From Emcibacter nanhaiensis (lineage in GTDB: Bacteria > Pseudomonadota > Alphaproteobacteria > Sphingomonadales > Emcibacteraceae), in assembly GCF_006385175.1 (NCBI RefSeq), contig NZ_VFIY01000018.1, positions 558,001 to 622,000 of the forward strand: a stretch of DNA of 64,000 nt, given 5' to 3'. Numbering within the stretch: the first letter of the stretch is position 1; every line of letters begins with the position of its first letter. Below are positions 25,409 to 35,151 of this stretch, in pieces. The translations under genes were made by a program, and so were the position numbers. Below the pieces are notes generated by a model. It had not been told where the DNA came from and did not search any database. It saw nothing but the letters and a program-made list of their open reading frames with translations.

Positions 25409-26491
25409 ATGTTCTTCAGGGGTTTAATCGTTGTCATCCTATTGATCGCCGGGGCTTTTGCCGCCTACACATTCCTTGGACCCAAGGAAAGCGAGACGGG
25501 ACTTAAGCCGTCAGAACGGATCGTCCAGGTGATGGTCAGCGAAGTGGTCATGGACGAATTTGTCGATACTGTCGAAGCCCTCGGCACAACCAAGGCCAAT
25601 GAGTCTGTCGTGCTCACCGCCACCACCACAGACAAGGTCTCCGCGATCAACTTTGAAGACGGCATGTATGTGAACAAAGGAAAGGTCCTTGCCACCCTGG
25701 TCACAGAAGAGGAACAGGCGGACCTGCGGGAAGCCCAGGCCAATTTTGACGAACAGGAGCGGGAGCTGAAAAGGGTGCGCGGACTGGTGGAAGCCAAAAC
25801 CCTGGCCACCGCCCGGCTGGACGCCCAGAAGACCCTGTATGAAAAGGCCCTGGCCCAGCTCCAGATTGCCAATGCCCGCATCCGGGACCGGCAGATCATT
25901 GCGCCCTTTGACGGCCGGCTTGGAATCCGGCAGATCAGCGTCGGCGCCCTGGTCACACCGGGAACTGTCATTACGACAATTGACGACCTGTCCGTCATCA
26001 AGGTGGATTTTACCGTGCCGGAAGCCTTCCTGGCCGCCCTGAAGGAGGGCCAGAGCATTGAGGCCAGATCGGAAGCCTATGACCGGCTGTTCGAGGGCAA
26101 GGTCACGACCATTGACACCAGGGTAAATCCGGAATCACGCGCCATCACCGTGCGGGCGGAAATCCCCAATGACGAGCTGCTGCTGCGTCCGGGAATGCTT
26201 CTGATCATTGACCTGATCAGGAACCGGGGGAAATCACTCATGATCCCGGAAGAATCCATCATCAACTATGAGGACCGGAAATATGCTTTCGTCATCCAGC
26301 CGGACAACAGGGTATCCCGCCGCCAGGTTGAAACCGGACGGCGGCGCCCCGGCGCTGTAGAGGTCCTTTCCGGCCTGAAGGCCGGCGAAATGGTGGTAAG
26401 CCGGGGGCTGCTGAAAATCCAGGATGGCACCAGGGTCACCTTCACTCCGCCTGAACCGGCCCCGTCATCCGGCACAGCGAACGGGGAGTGA
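25409..26491 (+). CDS. RND efflux periplasmic adaptor (membrane fusion protein)
   Basis: A 360-residue MFP. An N-terminal membrane anchor (LIVVILLIAGAFAAYTFL) is followed by barrel-sandwich halves (ALGTTKANESVVLTA and IIAPFDGRLGIRQISVGALV) around a short coiled coil (about residues 105-150), then beta-barrel and membrane-proximal domains. It joins the inner-membrane pump to an outer-membrane channel; no channel gene is nearby, so one elsewhere must be used. 3 bp before the pump gene. Confidence 0.93.
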   Translation: MFFRGLIVVILLIAGAFAAYTFLGPKESETGLKPSERIVQVMVSEVVMDEFVDTVEALGTTKANESVVLTATTTDKVSAINFEDGMYVNKGKVLATLVTEEEQADLREAQANFDEQERELKRVRGLVEAKTLATARLDAQKTLYEKALAQLQIANARIRDRQIIAPFDGRLGIRQISVGALVTPGTVITTIDDLSVIKVDFTVPEAFLAALKEGQSIEARSEAYDRLFEGKVTTIDTRVNPESRAITVRAEIPNDELLLRPGMLLIIDLIRNRGKSLMIPEESIINYEDRKYAFVIQPDNRVSRRQVETGRRRPGAVEVLSGLKAGEMVVSRGLLKIQDGTRVTFTPPEPAPSSGTANGE

Positions 26492-26494
26492 GCC

Positions 26495-29400
26495 ATGATC
26501 CTGTCCGATGTCTCTGTCGATCGTCCCGTCTTCGCCACCGTGATCAGCCTGCTGCTGATTACCTTCGGCGTGATGAGTTTTATCGACCTTCCGCTACGGC
26601 AATATCCCGACGTCAATCCGCCGGTTATTTCCATCCGGACAAACTACCCCGGGGCCTCGGCCCAAGTGGTGGAAACCAAGGTCACCCAGATGATCGAGGA
26701 CCGGATCAGCGGTGTTGAAGGCATCAAGACCATCACCTCCACCAGCACCGACGGCCGCTCCTCCATTACCATTCAGTTTGCCATTACCCGGGACCTGGAT
26801 GAAGCCGCCAGCGACATTCGCCAGCGGGTGTCCACGGTGCTCAACAACCTGCCGGAAGAGGCCGATCCGCCGGAGGTGACCAAGGACGACGAAAACGACG
26901 ATCCGATCATGTGGCTGAACCTGCGCAGCACCACCATGGACAAGCTCAAGCTGGCCGATTATGCCCAGCGCTATATCGTCGACCGGCTGTCCAGCATCGA
27001 CGGCGTTGCCCGGATCCGGATGTCCACCTCTACCTATGCCATGCGACTGTGGCTGGACCGGGAAAAGATGGCTGCCCGGGGCATTACCTCGAACGATATC
27101 GAAACGGCCCTGCGCCGGGAAAATGTGGAACTACCTGCAGGCCGACTGGAGTCTTCTGAACGGGAATTCACCGTCCGGATGAGCCGGGAATATGAACGGC
27201 CGGAGGATTTTTCCAACCTGGTGATCAAGCAGAGCGAAGACGGACATCTGACCCGAATTGGCGACGTGGCTCGGGTCGAACTCGGGGCCGAGGACTACCG
27301 TTCCGAGATGCACAGTAACGGCGACTATATGATCGGCCTGGGGATCGTCAAACAGTCCAAGGGCAATACCCTTGATGTGGCCCTCGCCGTCAAGGCGGAG
27401 CGCGAAAGGATTAACGAGACCCTTCCTGCAGGAACGGAAATCGGTCTGAGCTATGACAGCTCCCGCTTTATCGAAGAAGCCATTCACGAAGTCTACAAGA
27501 CCTTTGCCATCGCCATGCTGCTGGTGGTGCTTGTCATCTACCTGTTCCTCGGCAGCGCCCGGGCCATGCTGATCCCGGCGGTGACCGTCCCGGTTTCCAT
27601 CACGGCATCCTTTATCTTCCTCGCCCTCGCGGGTTTTTCGGTCAACCTGCTCACCCTTTTGGCGCTGGTCCTTTCGATCGGCCTGGTGGTGGATGACGCC
27701 ATCCTGGTGCTGGAAAATATCTACCGCCGCGTGGAAAATGGCGAACCGCCGCTGCTGGCCGCCTACCACGGCGCCCGCGAAGTGGGATTTGCGGTGATTG
27801 CGACAACGCTTGTGTTGATCGCCGTCTTTGTCCCCATCGTCTTTATCAAAGGCGAAACCGGACGCATGTTTACCGAATTCTCGCTGGCCATGGCGGCGGC
27901 CGTCGGCTTCTCGTCGATCGTCGCTCTGTCCCTGTCGCCCATGCTCTGTTCAAAGCTGCTGAAGAAAAAGGACAAGGAAAACGCGTTTCATTCCGGCGTC
28001 AACAGCAGTTTCAGGAAACTGGAAAACGGCTACAAGGCGCTGCTCGAGTGGCTGTTGAAGAGATACTGGATCGTGCTCGCCGCCATGGCTGGCGTTCTGG
28101 TCCTGGCCGTGGTCCTGTTCCGCGGCCTTCCGTCCGAATTCATGCCGCTCGAGGACCAAGGCGTCATTTACGTGATCGCCAAGGGCCCGGAAGGCAGCAG
28201 CTACGACACCATGCATGACAAGATGTTCACCGTGGAAAAGGACCTGCTCAAATATCTTGAAACCGGTGAAGCCTTCAATGTGATTGTCCGCGTGCCCGGC
28301 TTCGGCAGCCGGGGGGTCAATTCCGGCATCGCCATCATGCGGCTGGTGGAATGGGATGAGCGGGAGCGGTCCGCCCAGGAAATTCGCAACGAATTGCAGG
28401 GCAGGCTGTTCCAGCACATTGACCTGAGATTATTCGCCACCATGCCCACCGGCATCCGCCGCGGATCCGGAAATCCGGTCCAGTTTGTCCTGCAGGGCAC
28501 GGACTATGAAGAACTGGCCCGCTGGCGCGATATTATGCTGGACGAGATCGCCAACTATCCCGGCATCGCCAATGTGGACAGTGATTACAAGGAGACCAAG
28601 CCGCAGATCCTGGTCGACATCAACCGCGACCGGGCCGCCGACCTTGGTGTTTCTGTATCAACCATCGGCCGGACACTGGAAACCATGATGGGCGCGCGGG
28701 AAGTCACCACCTTTGTCTCCGGCGGCGAGGAATATCCCGTCATCCTCGAAGGCGAAAAAGGCGCCACCCAGACCCCCGACGATATGTCCAACATCTATGT
28801 GCGGTCTGACCGGACCGGCAACCTGATTCCCATATCCAACCTGGTCAGCCTGCATGAAGTGGGCAGCGCCGCTGACCTCAAGCGCTTTAACCGGCTGCGC
28901 TCCATCACCATATCCGGCAGCGTCAATCCGGGCTATACGCTGGGCGAAGTCCTCGAGTATCTGGAAACAACCGCCAGGACCCATCTGCCGGCCACGGCCG
29001 GAATCGACTATGACGGGGAAAGCCGCGACTTTATGGAGGCCGGCCAATCGGTCTACCTGGTGTTCGGCATGGCGCTGGTGGTGGTGTTCCTGGTGCTGGC
29101 CGCCCAGTTCGAAAGCTTCCGCCACCCGTTTATCATCCTGCTGACGGTCCCCTTCGCCGTGACCGGCGCCTTCATCGGCCTGAAACTGACGGGTCAGTCG
29201 CTGAATATCTACAGCCAGATCGGCATCATCATGCTGGTGGGGCTCGCCGCCAAGAACGGCATCCTGATTGTGGAATTTGCCAATCAGCTCCGCGACAAGG
29301 GTGAGGAATTTATGGAAGCCCTGATCGAAGCCTCCCGCAAACGCCTGCGGCCCATCGTCATGACCTCCATCACCACGGTGATGGGGTCGGTGGCGCTGGT

Positions 29401-29608
29401 GCTGGGAACCGGCGCCGGAGCGGAAACCCGCTTTGTGATCGGGGTAGTCGTCATCAGCGGCGTGCTGATCGCCACTTTCTTTACCCTGTTTGTGGTGCCG
29501 GTCGCCTATATGCTTCTGGCCCAGGGCACCCGGTCCCCCAACGCCATCCGGGACCTGCGCCTGAAAATCGAGGCGCGGATCCGCGAAGGGGTTGCCGGGC
29601 ACAAATAA
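26495..29608 (+). CDS. RND multidrug-efflux-type permease
   Basis: A 1037-residue proton-driven HAE1-type pump with twelve membrane helices. The start VDRPVFATVISLLLITFGVM and PLRQYPDVNPP are typical, the TM4 proton-relay pair is in GLVVDDAILVLEN, and the TM10 Lys is in GLAAKNGILIVEF. Substrates are unknown; drugs, bile-like detergents or solvents are usual. Co-transcribed with the adaptor. No local regulator is visible. Confidence 0.94.
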   Translation: MILSDVSVDRPVFATVISLLLITFGVMSFIDLPLRQYPDVNPPVISIRTNYPGASAQVVETKVTQMIEDRISGVEGIKTITSTSTDGRSSITIQFAITRDLDEAASDIRQRVSTVLNNLPEEADPPEVTKDDENDDPIMWLNLRSTTMDKLKLADYAQRYIVDRLSSIDGVARIRMSTSTYAMRLWLDREKMAARGITSNDIETALRRENVELPAGRLESSEREFTVRMSREYERPEDFSNLVIKQSEDGHLTRIGDVARVELGAEDYRSEMHSNGDYMIGLGIVKQSKGNTLDVALAVKAERERINETLPAGTEIGLSYDSSRFIEEAIHEVYKTFAIAMLLVVLVIYLFLGSARAMLIPAVTVPVSITASFIFLALAGFSVNLLTLLALVLSIGLVVDDAILVLENIYRRVENGEPPLLAAYHGAREVGFAVIATTLVLIAVFVPIVFIKGETGRMFTEFSLAMAAAVGFSSIVALSLSPMLCSKLLKKKDKENAFHSGVNSSFRKLENGYKALLEWLLKRYWIVLAAMAGVLVLAVVLFRGLPSEFMPLEDQGVIYVIAKGPEGSSYDTMHDKMFTVEKDLLKYLETGEAFNVIVRVPGFGSRGVNSGIAIMRLVEWDERERSAQEIRNELQGRLFQHIDLRLFATMPTGIRRGSGNPVQFVLQGTDYEELARWRDIMLDEIANYPGIANVDSDYKETKPQILVDINRDRAADLGVSVSTIGRTLETMMGAREVTTFVSGGEEYPVILEGEKGATQTPDDMSNIYVRSDRTGNLIPISNLVSLHEVGSAADLKRFNRLRSITISGSVNPGYTLGEVLEYLETTARTHLPATAGIDYDGESRDFMEAGQSVYLVFGMALVVVFLVLAAQFESFRHPFIILLTVPFAVTGAFIGLKLTGQSLNIYSQIGIIMLVGLAAKNGILIVEFANQLRDKGEEFMEALIEASRKRLRPIVMTSITTVMGSVALVLGTGAGAETRFVIGVVVISGVLIATFFTLFVVPVAYMLLAQGTRSPNAIRDLRLKIEARIREGVAGHK

Positions 29609-29643
29609 GGTGGAGTGCCATTTGGATGAAGGTTACCGGGATG

Positions 29644-29680
29644 AAGGCTACTGGACCCGTTCGATCCGGTAGCCTTTTTC
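29644..29680 (+). terminator. Terminator of the RND operon inside the 3' end of the convergent gene
   Basis: AAGGCTAC / GTAGCCTT stem with an inner GGA/TCC pair and a T tract. On the minus strand the same bases encode the last codons of the TraB-family protein (stop at 29648). Confidence 0.75.
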
Positions 29681-30577
29681 TTTCAGAATATTGAGCACGC
29701 TATCGTCGCCGACCAGATGGGCCAGGCCGACGACAATCATGACGTTTTTGCCCGACTCGATCAGCTCGGCAATCTTGGGCGCCCATTTTTTATTGCGGTT
29801 CACCAGAAGCGCTTCATACATGGAGGGGTAGCTTTTCATCTCTTCCACCATGGTCTCTTCAATCTGCTTGGCATCGCCGGAGGCCCAGGCGGAAATATAA
29901 TCGTGCATATAATCGTCAAACTGGTCCATTTTATCCAGCGTATCCGACAACATCGCACTCTGCACCTCGAGCGGATGATGGGCCAGCGCTTCGATCTGTT
30001 CCTTTGTGGTCTCCAGGCCGGCAATCTCCTTGCCGCCCTGCTCCGCCAGTCCCTGCAGGGTATGGTCGACACCGCTTGAGGGGTCCAGGCCATTGGCGAT
30101 AATAGTCTGGGCCGACAGCATGATAGCCAGGTACCAGGGCTGCAGACGGGTGACCTGCGCCTCGGACAACCCCAAAGGCGCCGTCAGCTTCAGGGCCTTC
30201 TGATAGTGATCGTCGTCAAGCAGGGTCTTCAGGCTGTAGCCCGGCGGCAGCATGGAATTTTTCATCATCAGCATGGCAATTTCGCCCTGCCCCTTGGCAT
30301 CCATCACTGTTTCCATGACATAGACATCTGAGTCGGCAAAGGCCTTTTGCACGTCCCCCTGGTTCCAGGCCATGGTCTTTGGCAACACATGGAACGACCC
30401 GAGGAAATAGACTTTTGCTTCGCCCTTTTCGACCATCCACATGGCCGGCGTGGCCGTTTCGGGAAGGATCGTCTTCGCCTGGGCCAGTGGTCCTGCAAAC
30501 AGGAGAAAGATCACAAAAAATGCCGCCGCCTTTTTGTGAGCTGCGGCGCCAATCCTCTGCAAAGCTGTAAAAATCAT
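29648..30577 (-). CDS. TraB/GumN family exported protein
   Basis: A 309-residue protein with a signal peptide (FFVIFLLFAGPLAQA). Family features: MWMVEKGEAKVYFLGSFHVLP near the N-terminus, ETVMDAKGQGE, and the C-terminal NVMIVVGLAHLVGDDSVLN, which resemble the GxxH/GxxH pair of Tiki-like proteins. It may be a metal-dependent peptidase, but this is unproven for bacterial members. ATG 30577 (AGGTGG 8 nt before) is preferred over GTG 30589. Confidence 0.88.
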   Translation of the reverse strand: MIFTALQRIGAAAHKKAAAFFVIFLLFAGPLAQAKTILPETATPAMWMVEKGEAKVYFLGSFHVLPKTMAWNQGDVQKAFADSDVYVMETVMDAKGQGEIAMLMMKNSMLPPGYSLKTLLDDDHYQKALKLTAPLGLSEAQVTRLQPWYLAIMLSAQTIIANGLDPSSGVDHTLQGLAEQGGKEIAGLETTKEQIEALAHHPLEVQSAMLSDTLDKMDQFDDYMHDYISAWASGDAKQIEETMVEEMKSYPSMYEALLVNRNKKWAPKIAELIESGKNVMIVVGLAHLVGDDSVLNILKEKGYRIERVQ

Positions 30578-30764
30578 ATCTTGATCCACCTATTGTTTTT
30601 CTTTTGTTACTGCCCGACTATAAAGGGGCATTTGATGTTGTGTACACGGCCAAAATAGGGCACAGGGATGAACAGAGTGTAAAATGGCCGATAAAGCTTT
30701 ATTCAACGGGGCATTTTACCCCTGAATCCCCTTGCAATTGGCCATAAAGGGCGTTATAAGCCTT

Positions 30765-30834
30765 GCTTCCGTTGGATGGTCTGGCCATGGAAGGGCATGC
30801 CTCGCCATCCGGAAAGCTTCCGCAGGCAACTGCG
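30765..30834 (+). promoter_or_regulatory. Structured leader of rpmI-rplT
   Basis: A long stem pairs CTTCCG-TGGATGG with CCATCC-GGAAAG (30766-30816), with an inner GGC-ATG/CATGCC arm, followed by CGCAG-GCAA-CTGCG (30821-30834, GNRA tetraloop), 26 nt before the rpmI ATG. Ribosomal proteins of this operon are autoregulated in other bacteria; binding here is inference. Confidence 0.5.
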
Positions 30835-30859
30835 AAAAATATTTGAAAAGGAAAGCTAA

Positions 30860-31057
30860 ATGCCCAAACTGAAAACCAAGAGTGGCGCCAAAAAGCGCTT
30901 CAAACTTACCGCCAGTGGCAAAGTACGCGCTGGCCAGGCCGGTAAACGGCACGGCATGATCAAGCGTACCAACAAACAGATCAGGAACCTTCGCGGCACG
31001 ACCGTCCTGTCCGAACAGGATGCACGTATCGTCAAGAAATTCCTGCCCTACGGTTAA
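30860..31057 (+). CDS. rpmI: 50S ribosomal protein L35
   Basis: 65 residues, [20 protein letters not shown] at the start and [26 protein letters not shown] at the end: a complete L35. AAAGGAAAG Shine-Dalgarno. 11 bp before rplT. Confidence 0.97.
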   Translation: MPKLKTKSGAKKRFKLTASGKVRAGQAGKRHGMIKRTNKQIRNLRGTTVLSEQDARIVKKFLPYG

Positions 31058-31068
31058 GGAGAAGCAGA

Positions 31069-31431
31069 ATGGCACACGTCAAACGCGGCGTCACAGCGCA
31101 CGCCAAACACAAAAAAGTCATCAAAGCGGCCAAAGGCTACCGTGGTCGTCGCAAGAACACCATCCGCGTTGCCAAACAGGCCGTGGAGAAAGCCGGTCAG
31201 TACGCTTATCGCGACCGTAAGGTCCGCAAGCGTCAGTTCCGTGCCCTGTGGATCCAGCGCATCAATGCGGCTGCCCGCCTGCACGACCTGACCTACTCAC
31301 GATTTATGAACGGCCTGAAACTCGCAGGCGTCGAACTTGACCGTAAAGTTCTGGCCGATCTGGCCGTTCGTGAACCGGAAGCCTTCAAAGCCCTGGCCAG
31401 CCAGGCACAGACTGCTCTCAACGCAGCCTAA
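31069..31431 (+). CDS. rplT: 50S ribosomal protein L20
   Basis: 120 residues, basic N-terminal helix ([40 protein letters not shown]) and the globular C-terminal domain [15 protein letters not shown]20 nucleates 23S assembly and represses its own operon in other bacteria. Followed by a terminator before pheS. Confidence 0.97.
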   Translation: MAHVKRGVTAHAKHKKVIKAAKGYRGRRKNTIRVAKQAVEKAGQYAYRDRKVRKRQFRALWIQRINAAARLHDLTYSRFMNGLKLAGVELDRKVLADLAVREPEAFKALASQAQTALNAA

Positions 31432-31456
31432 GCTAACGGTTTATTTCAAGTTTGAA

Positions 31457-31487
31457 GGGGCCTGCTCTTGGCAGCAGGTCCCTTTTT
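31457..31487 (+). terminator. Terminator or attenuator between rplT and pheS
   Basis: GGGGCCTGCT / AGCAGGTCCC stem with CTTGGC loop and TTTTTA. It ends 41 nt before the pheS ATG, so partial read-through could link the two units. No Phe-rich leader peptide was seen. Confidence 0.75.
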
Positions 31488-31527
31488 ATGTATGTAGCAG
31501 GTGGAAAAGAAAACAACGGGTGTAAAT

Positions 31528-32604
31528 ATGGAAGATCTCCAGTCACTGGAACAGGAAATCCTGGACCAGATAACCTCCGCGAATACGATTGAAACCCTGG
31601 AAAACGTAAGGGTATCCGCGCTTGGCAAGAAAGGCCAGGTCAGCCTGATGATGCGCGAGCTGGGCAAGATGACGCCGGAGGAAAAGAAAGAGTTCGGGCC
31701 GAAACTCAATGCCCTGAAAAACAGCCTGAACGACGCCATTGCCGACCGGCGGGAAGCGCTGGAGGATGAGATCCTGAACCAGCGGCTGCAGTCCGAGAAA
31801 CTGGATATCACGCTGCCGTCCGTCCCGGCCGAACCGGGCAGTATCCACCCGATCAGCCAGGTGATCGACGAGGTCACCGAAATCTTCACCGAGATGGGCT
31901 TCAGCGTCGCCGAGGGCCCGGAGATTGAGGAAGACTTCTATAACTTCACCGCGCTTAATATTCCGCCGGAACATCCCGCCCGCCAGATGCACGACACCTT
32001 CTATCTGCCGGAAGATAAGGACGGCAACCGCAAGGTGCTGCGTACCCATACTTCTCCGGTGCAGATCCGCACCATGATGAATGGCAAGCCGCCGTTCCGC
32101 ATCATTGCGCCGGGCCGGACCTATCGCTGTGATTCCGACGCCACCCATACGCCGATGTTCCACCAGGTCGAAGCCCTGGTCGTGGACAAAGACATCAACA
32201 TGGGTCACCTGAAATGGTGCATTGAGGAATTCTGCCGCAAATTCTTTGAAGTGGACAATGTCAAAACCCGCTTCCGGCCCAGCTACTTCCCCTTCACCGA
32301 ACCGAGCGCCGAAATGGACATCGGCTGCGCCTTCATGGGCGATGAAATCCGCATCGGCGAAGGCGACGATTGGCTGGAAATCCTCGGCTGCGGCATGGTC
32401 AATCCGCGGGTACTGGAAAATGTCGGTCTCGATCCCAATGAATATCAGGGTTTTGCCTTCGGCATGGGGCTGGACCGCATTGCCATGCTGAAATGGGGCA
32501 TCCCGGATCTTCGCGACTTCTTCGCCGCCGACCTGCGCTGGCTGAAACATTACGGTTTTGCCGCGCTGGATATTCCGGCACTGAGCACCCAGGGCGTAAA
32601 ATAA
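31528..32604 (+). CDS. pheS: Phenylalanyl-tRNA synthetase alpha subunit
   Basis: 358 residues; start [15 protein letters not shown] chosen over an upstream GTG at 31501. N-terminal coiled coil, then class II motifs: [44 protein letters not shown] and [17 protein letters not shown]. Forms alpha2beta2 with PheT, whose gene starts 16 bp later. Confidence 0.97.
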   Translation: MEDLQSLEQEILDQITSANTIETLENVRVSALGKKGQVSLMMRELGKMTPEEKKEFGPKLNALKNSLNDAIADRREALEDEILNQRLQSEKLDITLPSVPAEPGSIHPISQVIDEVTEIFTEMGFSVAEGPEIEEDFYNFTALNIPPEHPARQMHDTFYLPEDKDGNRKVLRTHTSPVQIRTMMNGKPPFRIIAPGRTYRCDSDATHTPMFHQVEALVVDKDINMGHLKWCIEEFCRKFFEVDNVKTRFRPSYFPFTEPSAEMDIGCAFMGDEIRIGEGDDWLEILGCGMVNPRVLENVGLDPNEYQGFAFGMGLDRIAMLKWGIPDLRDFFAADLRWLKHYGFAALDIPALSTQGVK

Positions 32605-32620
32605 TAAAGGGCAGAGTATC

Positions 32621-35008
32621 ATGAAATTCACACTTTCCTGGCTCAAGGAATATCTGGACACCGATGCGGATCTGGACACCATCACCGAGAAGCTGACGGC
32701 TATCGGTCTGGAAATCGAGGAAGTCGAAAACCCGGCGGATACGCTGAAGCCTTTCGTTATTGCCGAAATCATGGAAGCGGGTCCGCATCCGGATGCAGAC
32801 AAATTGCAGGTCTGCAAGGTCAACACCGGCAGCGAAGTGCTGCAGGTGGTCTGCGGCGCCCCCAACGCCCGCGCCGGCCTGAAAGGCGCCTTTGCCCCGT
32901 CCGGGTCTGTAATCCCGACCAACGGCATGAAACTGAAACCGACCAAAATCCGGGGTGTGGAAAGCAACGGCATGATGTGTTCCGAACGGGAACTCGGCCT
33001 CGGCGAAGACCATGCCGGAATTATCGACCTGCCGTCCGATGCGCCGGTCGGCACGTCCTTTGCCGACTATGCCGGTCTGGATGATCCGATCATCGAGATT
33101 GCCATTACCCCCAACCGCCAGGATGCGCTCGGCGTTTACGGCGTTGCCCGCGACCTGGCCGCTGCCGGCCTCGGCACCCTGAAAGAGCCCAGCTTCGAGA
33201 AAGTTGCCCGTTCCGGGGAAAGCCCGGTCAAGGTCATTCTGGAAACAGAACAATGCCCGGTCTTCGCCGGCTGCTACATCAAGGGCGTGAAAAACGGCCC
33301 GAGCCCCGAGTGGTTGCAGAACCGGCTCAAAGCCATCGGCCTGCGCCCGATCTCAACGCTTGTGGATATCACCAACTATATCACCTATGACATGGCCCGG
33401 CCGCTGCATGTTTACGACGCCGACCGCCTCCAGGGTGACATTGTGGTGCGCCAGAGCAAAAACGGGGAAACCCTGTCCGCCCTCAACGACAATGACTACA
33501 CCCTGGACGCCGGCAACTGCGCCATCACTGACGACAGCGGCGTCATCGGCCTCGGTGGCATCATCGGCGGCACCAGCACCGGCTGCGAGGAAGACACGGT
33601 AAATGTGTTCCTGGAATGCGCCTGGTTCGACCCCATCGCCATTGCCATGGCCGGCCGCAAGCTGGGCATTGACAGCGACGCCCGCTATCGCTTCGAGCGT
33701 GGCGTGGACCCGGAAAGCATCATCCCCGGCATCGAGCAGGCCACCCGCATGATCATCGACCTGTGCGGCGGCGAAGCCAGTGAAATCTATCTCGCCGGTG
33801 CAGCCCCGGACATCACCAAGACGGTCCGGGTGCGCCCGGAACGCATTCGCTCGCTCGGCGGCGTAGACGTTTCCGAAGAAGAAGTGATTGATATCCTTGG
33901 CCGCCTCGGCTTCACGGTGGAGAAAAAAGACGGCGCCCTTGACGTGACCACGCCGTCCTGGCGCTGTGACATTGACGGCGAAGCCGACTTCGTCGAGGAA
34001 GTGCTGCGTATCCACGGGTTTGAGCATATTCCCGCGACACCGCTGCCGAAATCAAGCCGCGAGATTGAAACCGGACTTTCCCCGCTGCAGAAGCGGGTTC
34101 GCCTGGCCAAGCGCACGGCTGCCCAGCAGGGGCTCAAGGAGGCTGTTACCTGGTCCTTCCTGCCGTCCGCCCAGGTCAGCCTGTTTGCGGAGCTGAAGCC
34201 GGAACTGATGCTGGACAATCCCATCAGCAGCGACCTGGACGCCATGCGTCCCAGCCTGCTGCCGAACCTGATCACTGCGGCCGGCCGCAATATCGACCGC
34301 GGCTTCAAGAATGTCGCCCTGTTCGAGGCCGGCAGCCAGTTTTCTTCCGATACACCGGACGGCCAGAGCCTGGTGCTCGCGGGTATCCGCCGCGGCCAGA
34401 CCGGCGCCCGTCACTGGGCGAAGGCTCCGGAAGAGGTCTCCGCTTTCCACGCCAAGGCAGATGCCGAAGCGGTCCTTCGTGGTATCGGCACCAAGATCGA
34501 CAATGCCCAGGTCGCGGCCGAGGCGCCGTCCTGGTATCATCCGGGGCGCAGCGGTGTGATCCGGCTCGGCCCGAAAAATGTGCTGGCCTACTTCGGGGAA
34601 ATCCACCCCAAGGTCCTGAAGGCACTTGACGTCAAGGGGCCACTGGTGGCTTTTGAAATCCTGCTGGAAAACATCCCGATGCCGAAGGGTAAGGGCGGCA
34701 ACAGCCGGGGACCGCTGAAAACCTCTGACTATCAGGCGGTGGAACGCGATTTCGCCTTCCTGGTGGACCAGAAGGTGGCTGCCGCCGACATGATCAAGGC
34801 GGTGCGCAGCGCCGAAAAGAAACTGATCGATGAGGTCAGTATCTTTGACGTTTATCAGGGACAGGGGGTGCCGGAAGGACAGAAGTCCGTCGCCGTCAGC
34901 ATCCGCCTGCAGCCCGAAGACCGGACGCTGACGGACGAGGAAATCGAGCAAATCGCCGGCAAAGTGATCGAAGCTGTCACAACAGCGACCGGCGGCAGCC
35001 TGCGCTGA
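32621..35008 (+). CDS. pheT: Phenylalanyl-tRNA synthetase beta subunit
   Basis: 795 residues. N-terminal EMAP-type tRNA-binding domain (GPHPDADKLQVCKVNTG), B3/B4 editing domain (RPLHVYDADRL), B5 domains, catalytic-like core and a C-terminal anticodon-binding (FDX-ACB) domain (YQAVERDFAFLVDQ, IRLQPEDRTLTDEEI). Full length. Confidence 0.97.
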   Translation: MKFTLSWLKEYLDTDADLDTITEKLTAIGLEIEEVENPADTLKPFVIAEIMEAGPHPDADKLQVCKVNTGSEVLQVVCGAPNARAGLKGAFAPSGSVIPTNGMKLKPTKIRGVESNGMMCSERELGLGEDHAGIIDLPSDAPVGTSFADYAGLDDPIIEIAITPNRQDALGVYGVARDLAAAGLGTLKEPSFEKVARSGESPVKVILETEQCPVFAGCYIKGVKNGPSPEWLQNRLKAIGLRPISTLVDITNYITYDMARPLHVYDADRLQGDIVVRQSKNGETLSALNDNDYTLDAGNCAITDDSGVIGLGGIIGGTSTGCEEDTVNVFLECAWFDPIAIAMAGRKLGIDSDARYRFERGVDPESIIPGIEQATRMIIDLCGGEASEIYLAGAAPDITKTVRVRPERIRSLGGVDVSEEEVIDILGRLGFTVEKKDGALDVTTPSWRCDIDGEADFVEEVLRIHGFEHIPATPLPKSSREIETGLSPLQKRVRLAKRTAAQQGLKEAVTWSFLPSAQVSLFAELKPELMLDNPISSDLDAMRPSLLPNLITAAGRNIDRGFKNVALFEAGSQFSSDTPDGQSLVLAGIRRGQTGARHWAKAPEEVSAFHAKADAEAVLRGIGTKIDNAQVAAEAPSWYHPGRSGVIRLGPKNVLAYFGEIHPKVLKALDVKGPLVAFEILLENIPMPKGKGGNSRGPLKTSDYQAVERDFAFLVDQKVAAADMIKAVRSAEKKLIDEVSIFDVYQGQGVPEGQKSVAVSIRLQPEDRTLTDEEIEQIAGKVIEAVTTATGGSLR

Positions 35009-35151
35009 TTTGACCTTATCTGATCGTCCTGAATCCGGGGTTCTGCCGACTAAACCGGCAGAACCCTGTGCATTTGCATGCATTAACCATATTTAAACAG
35101 CTTGAACCTAATATCCCCTACTATGTATGTAATAGTTTTGGGGACATAGAG

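Noticed and set aside
31438-31527. Phenylalanine attenuator leader peptide before pheS
   Set aside because: Only a terminator was found; no short Phe-rich frame precedes it.
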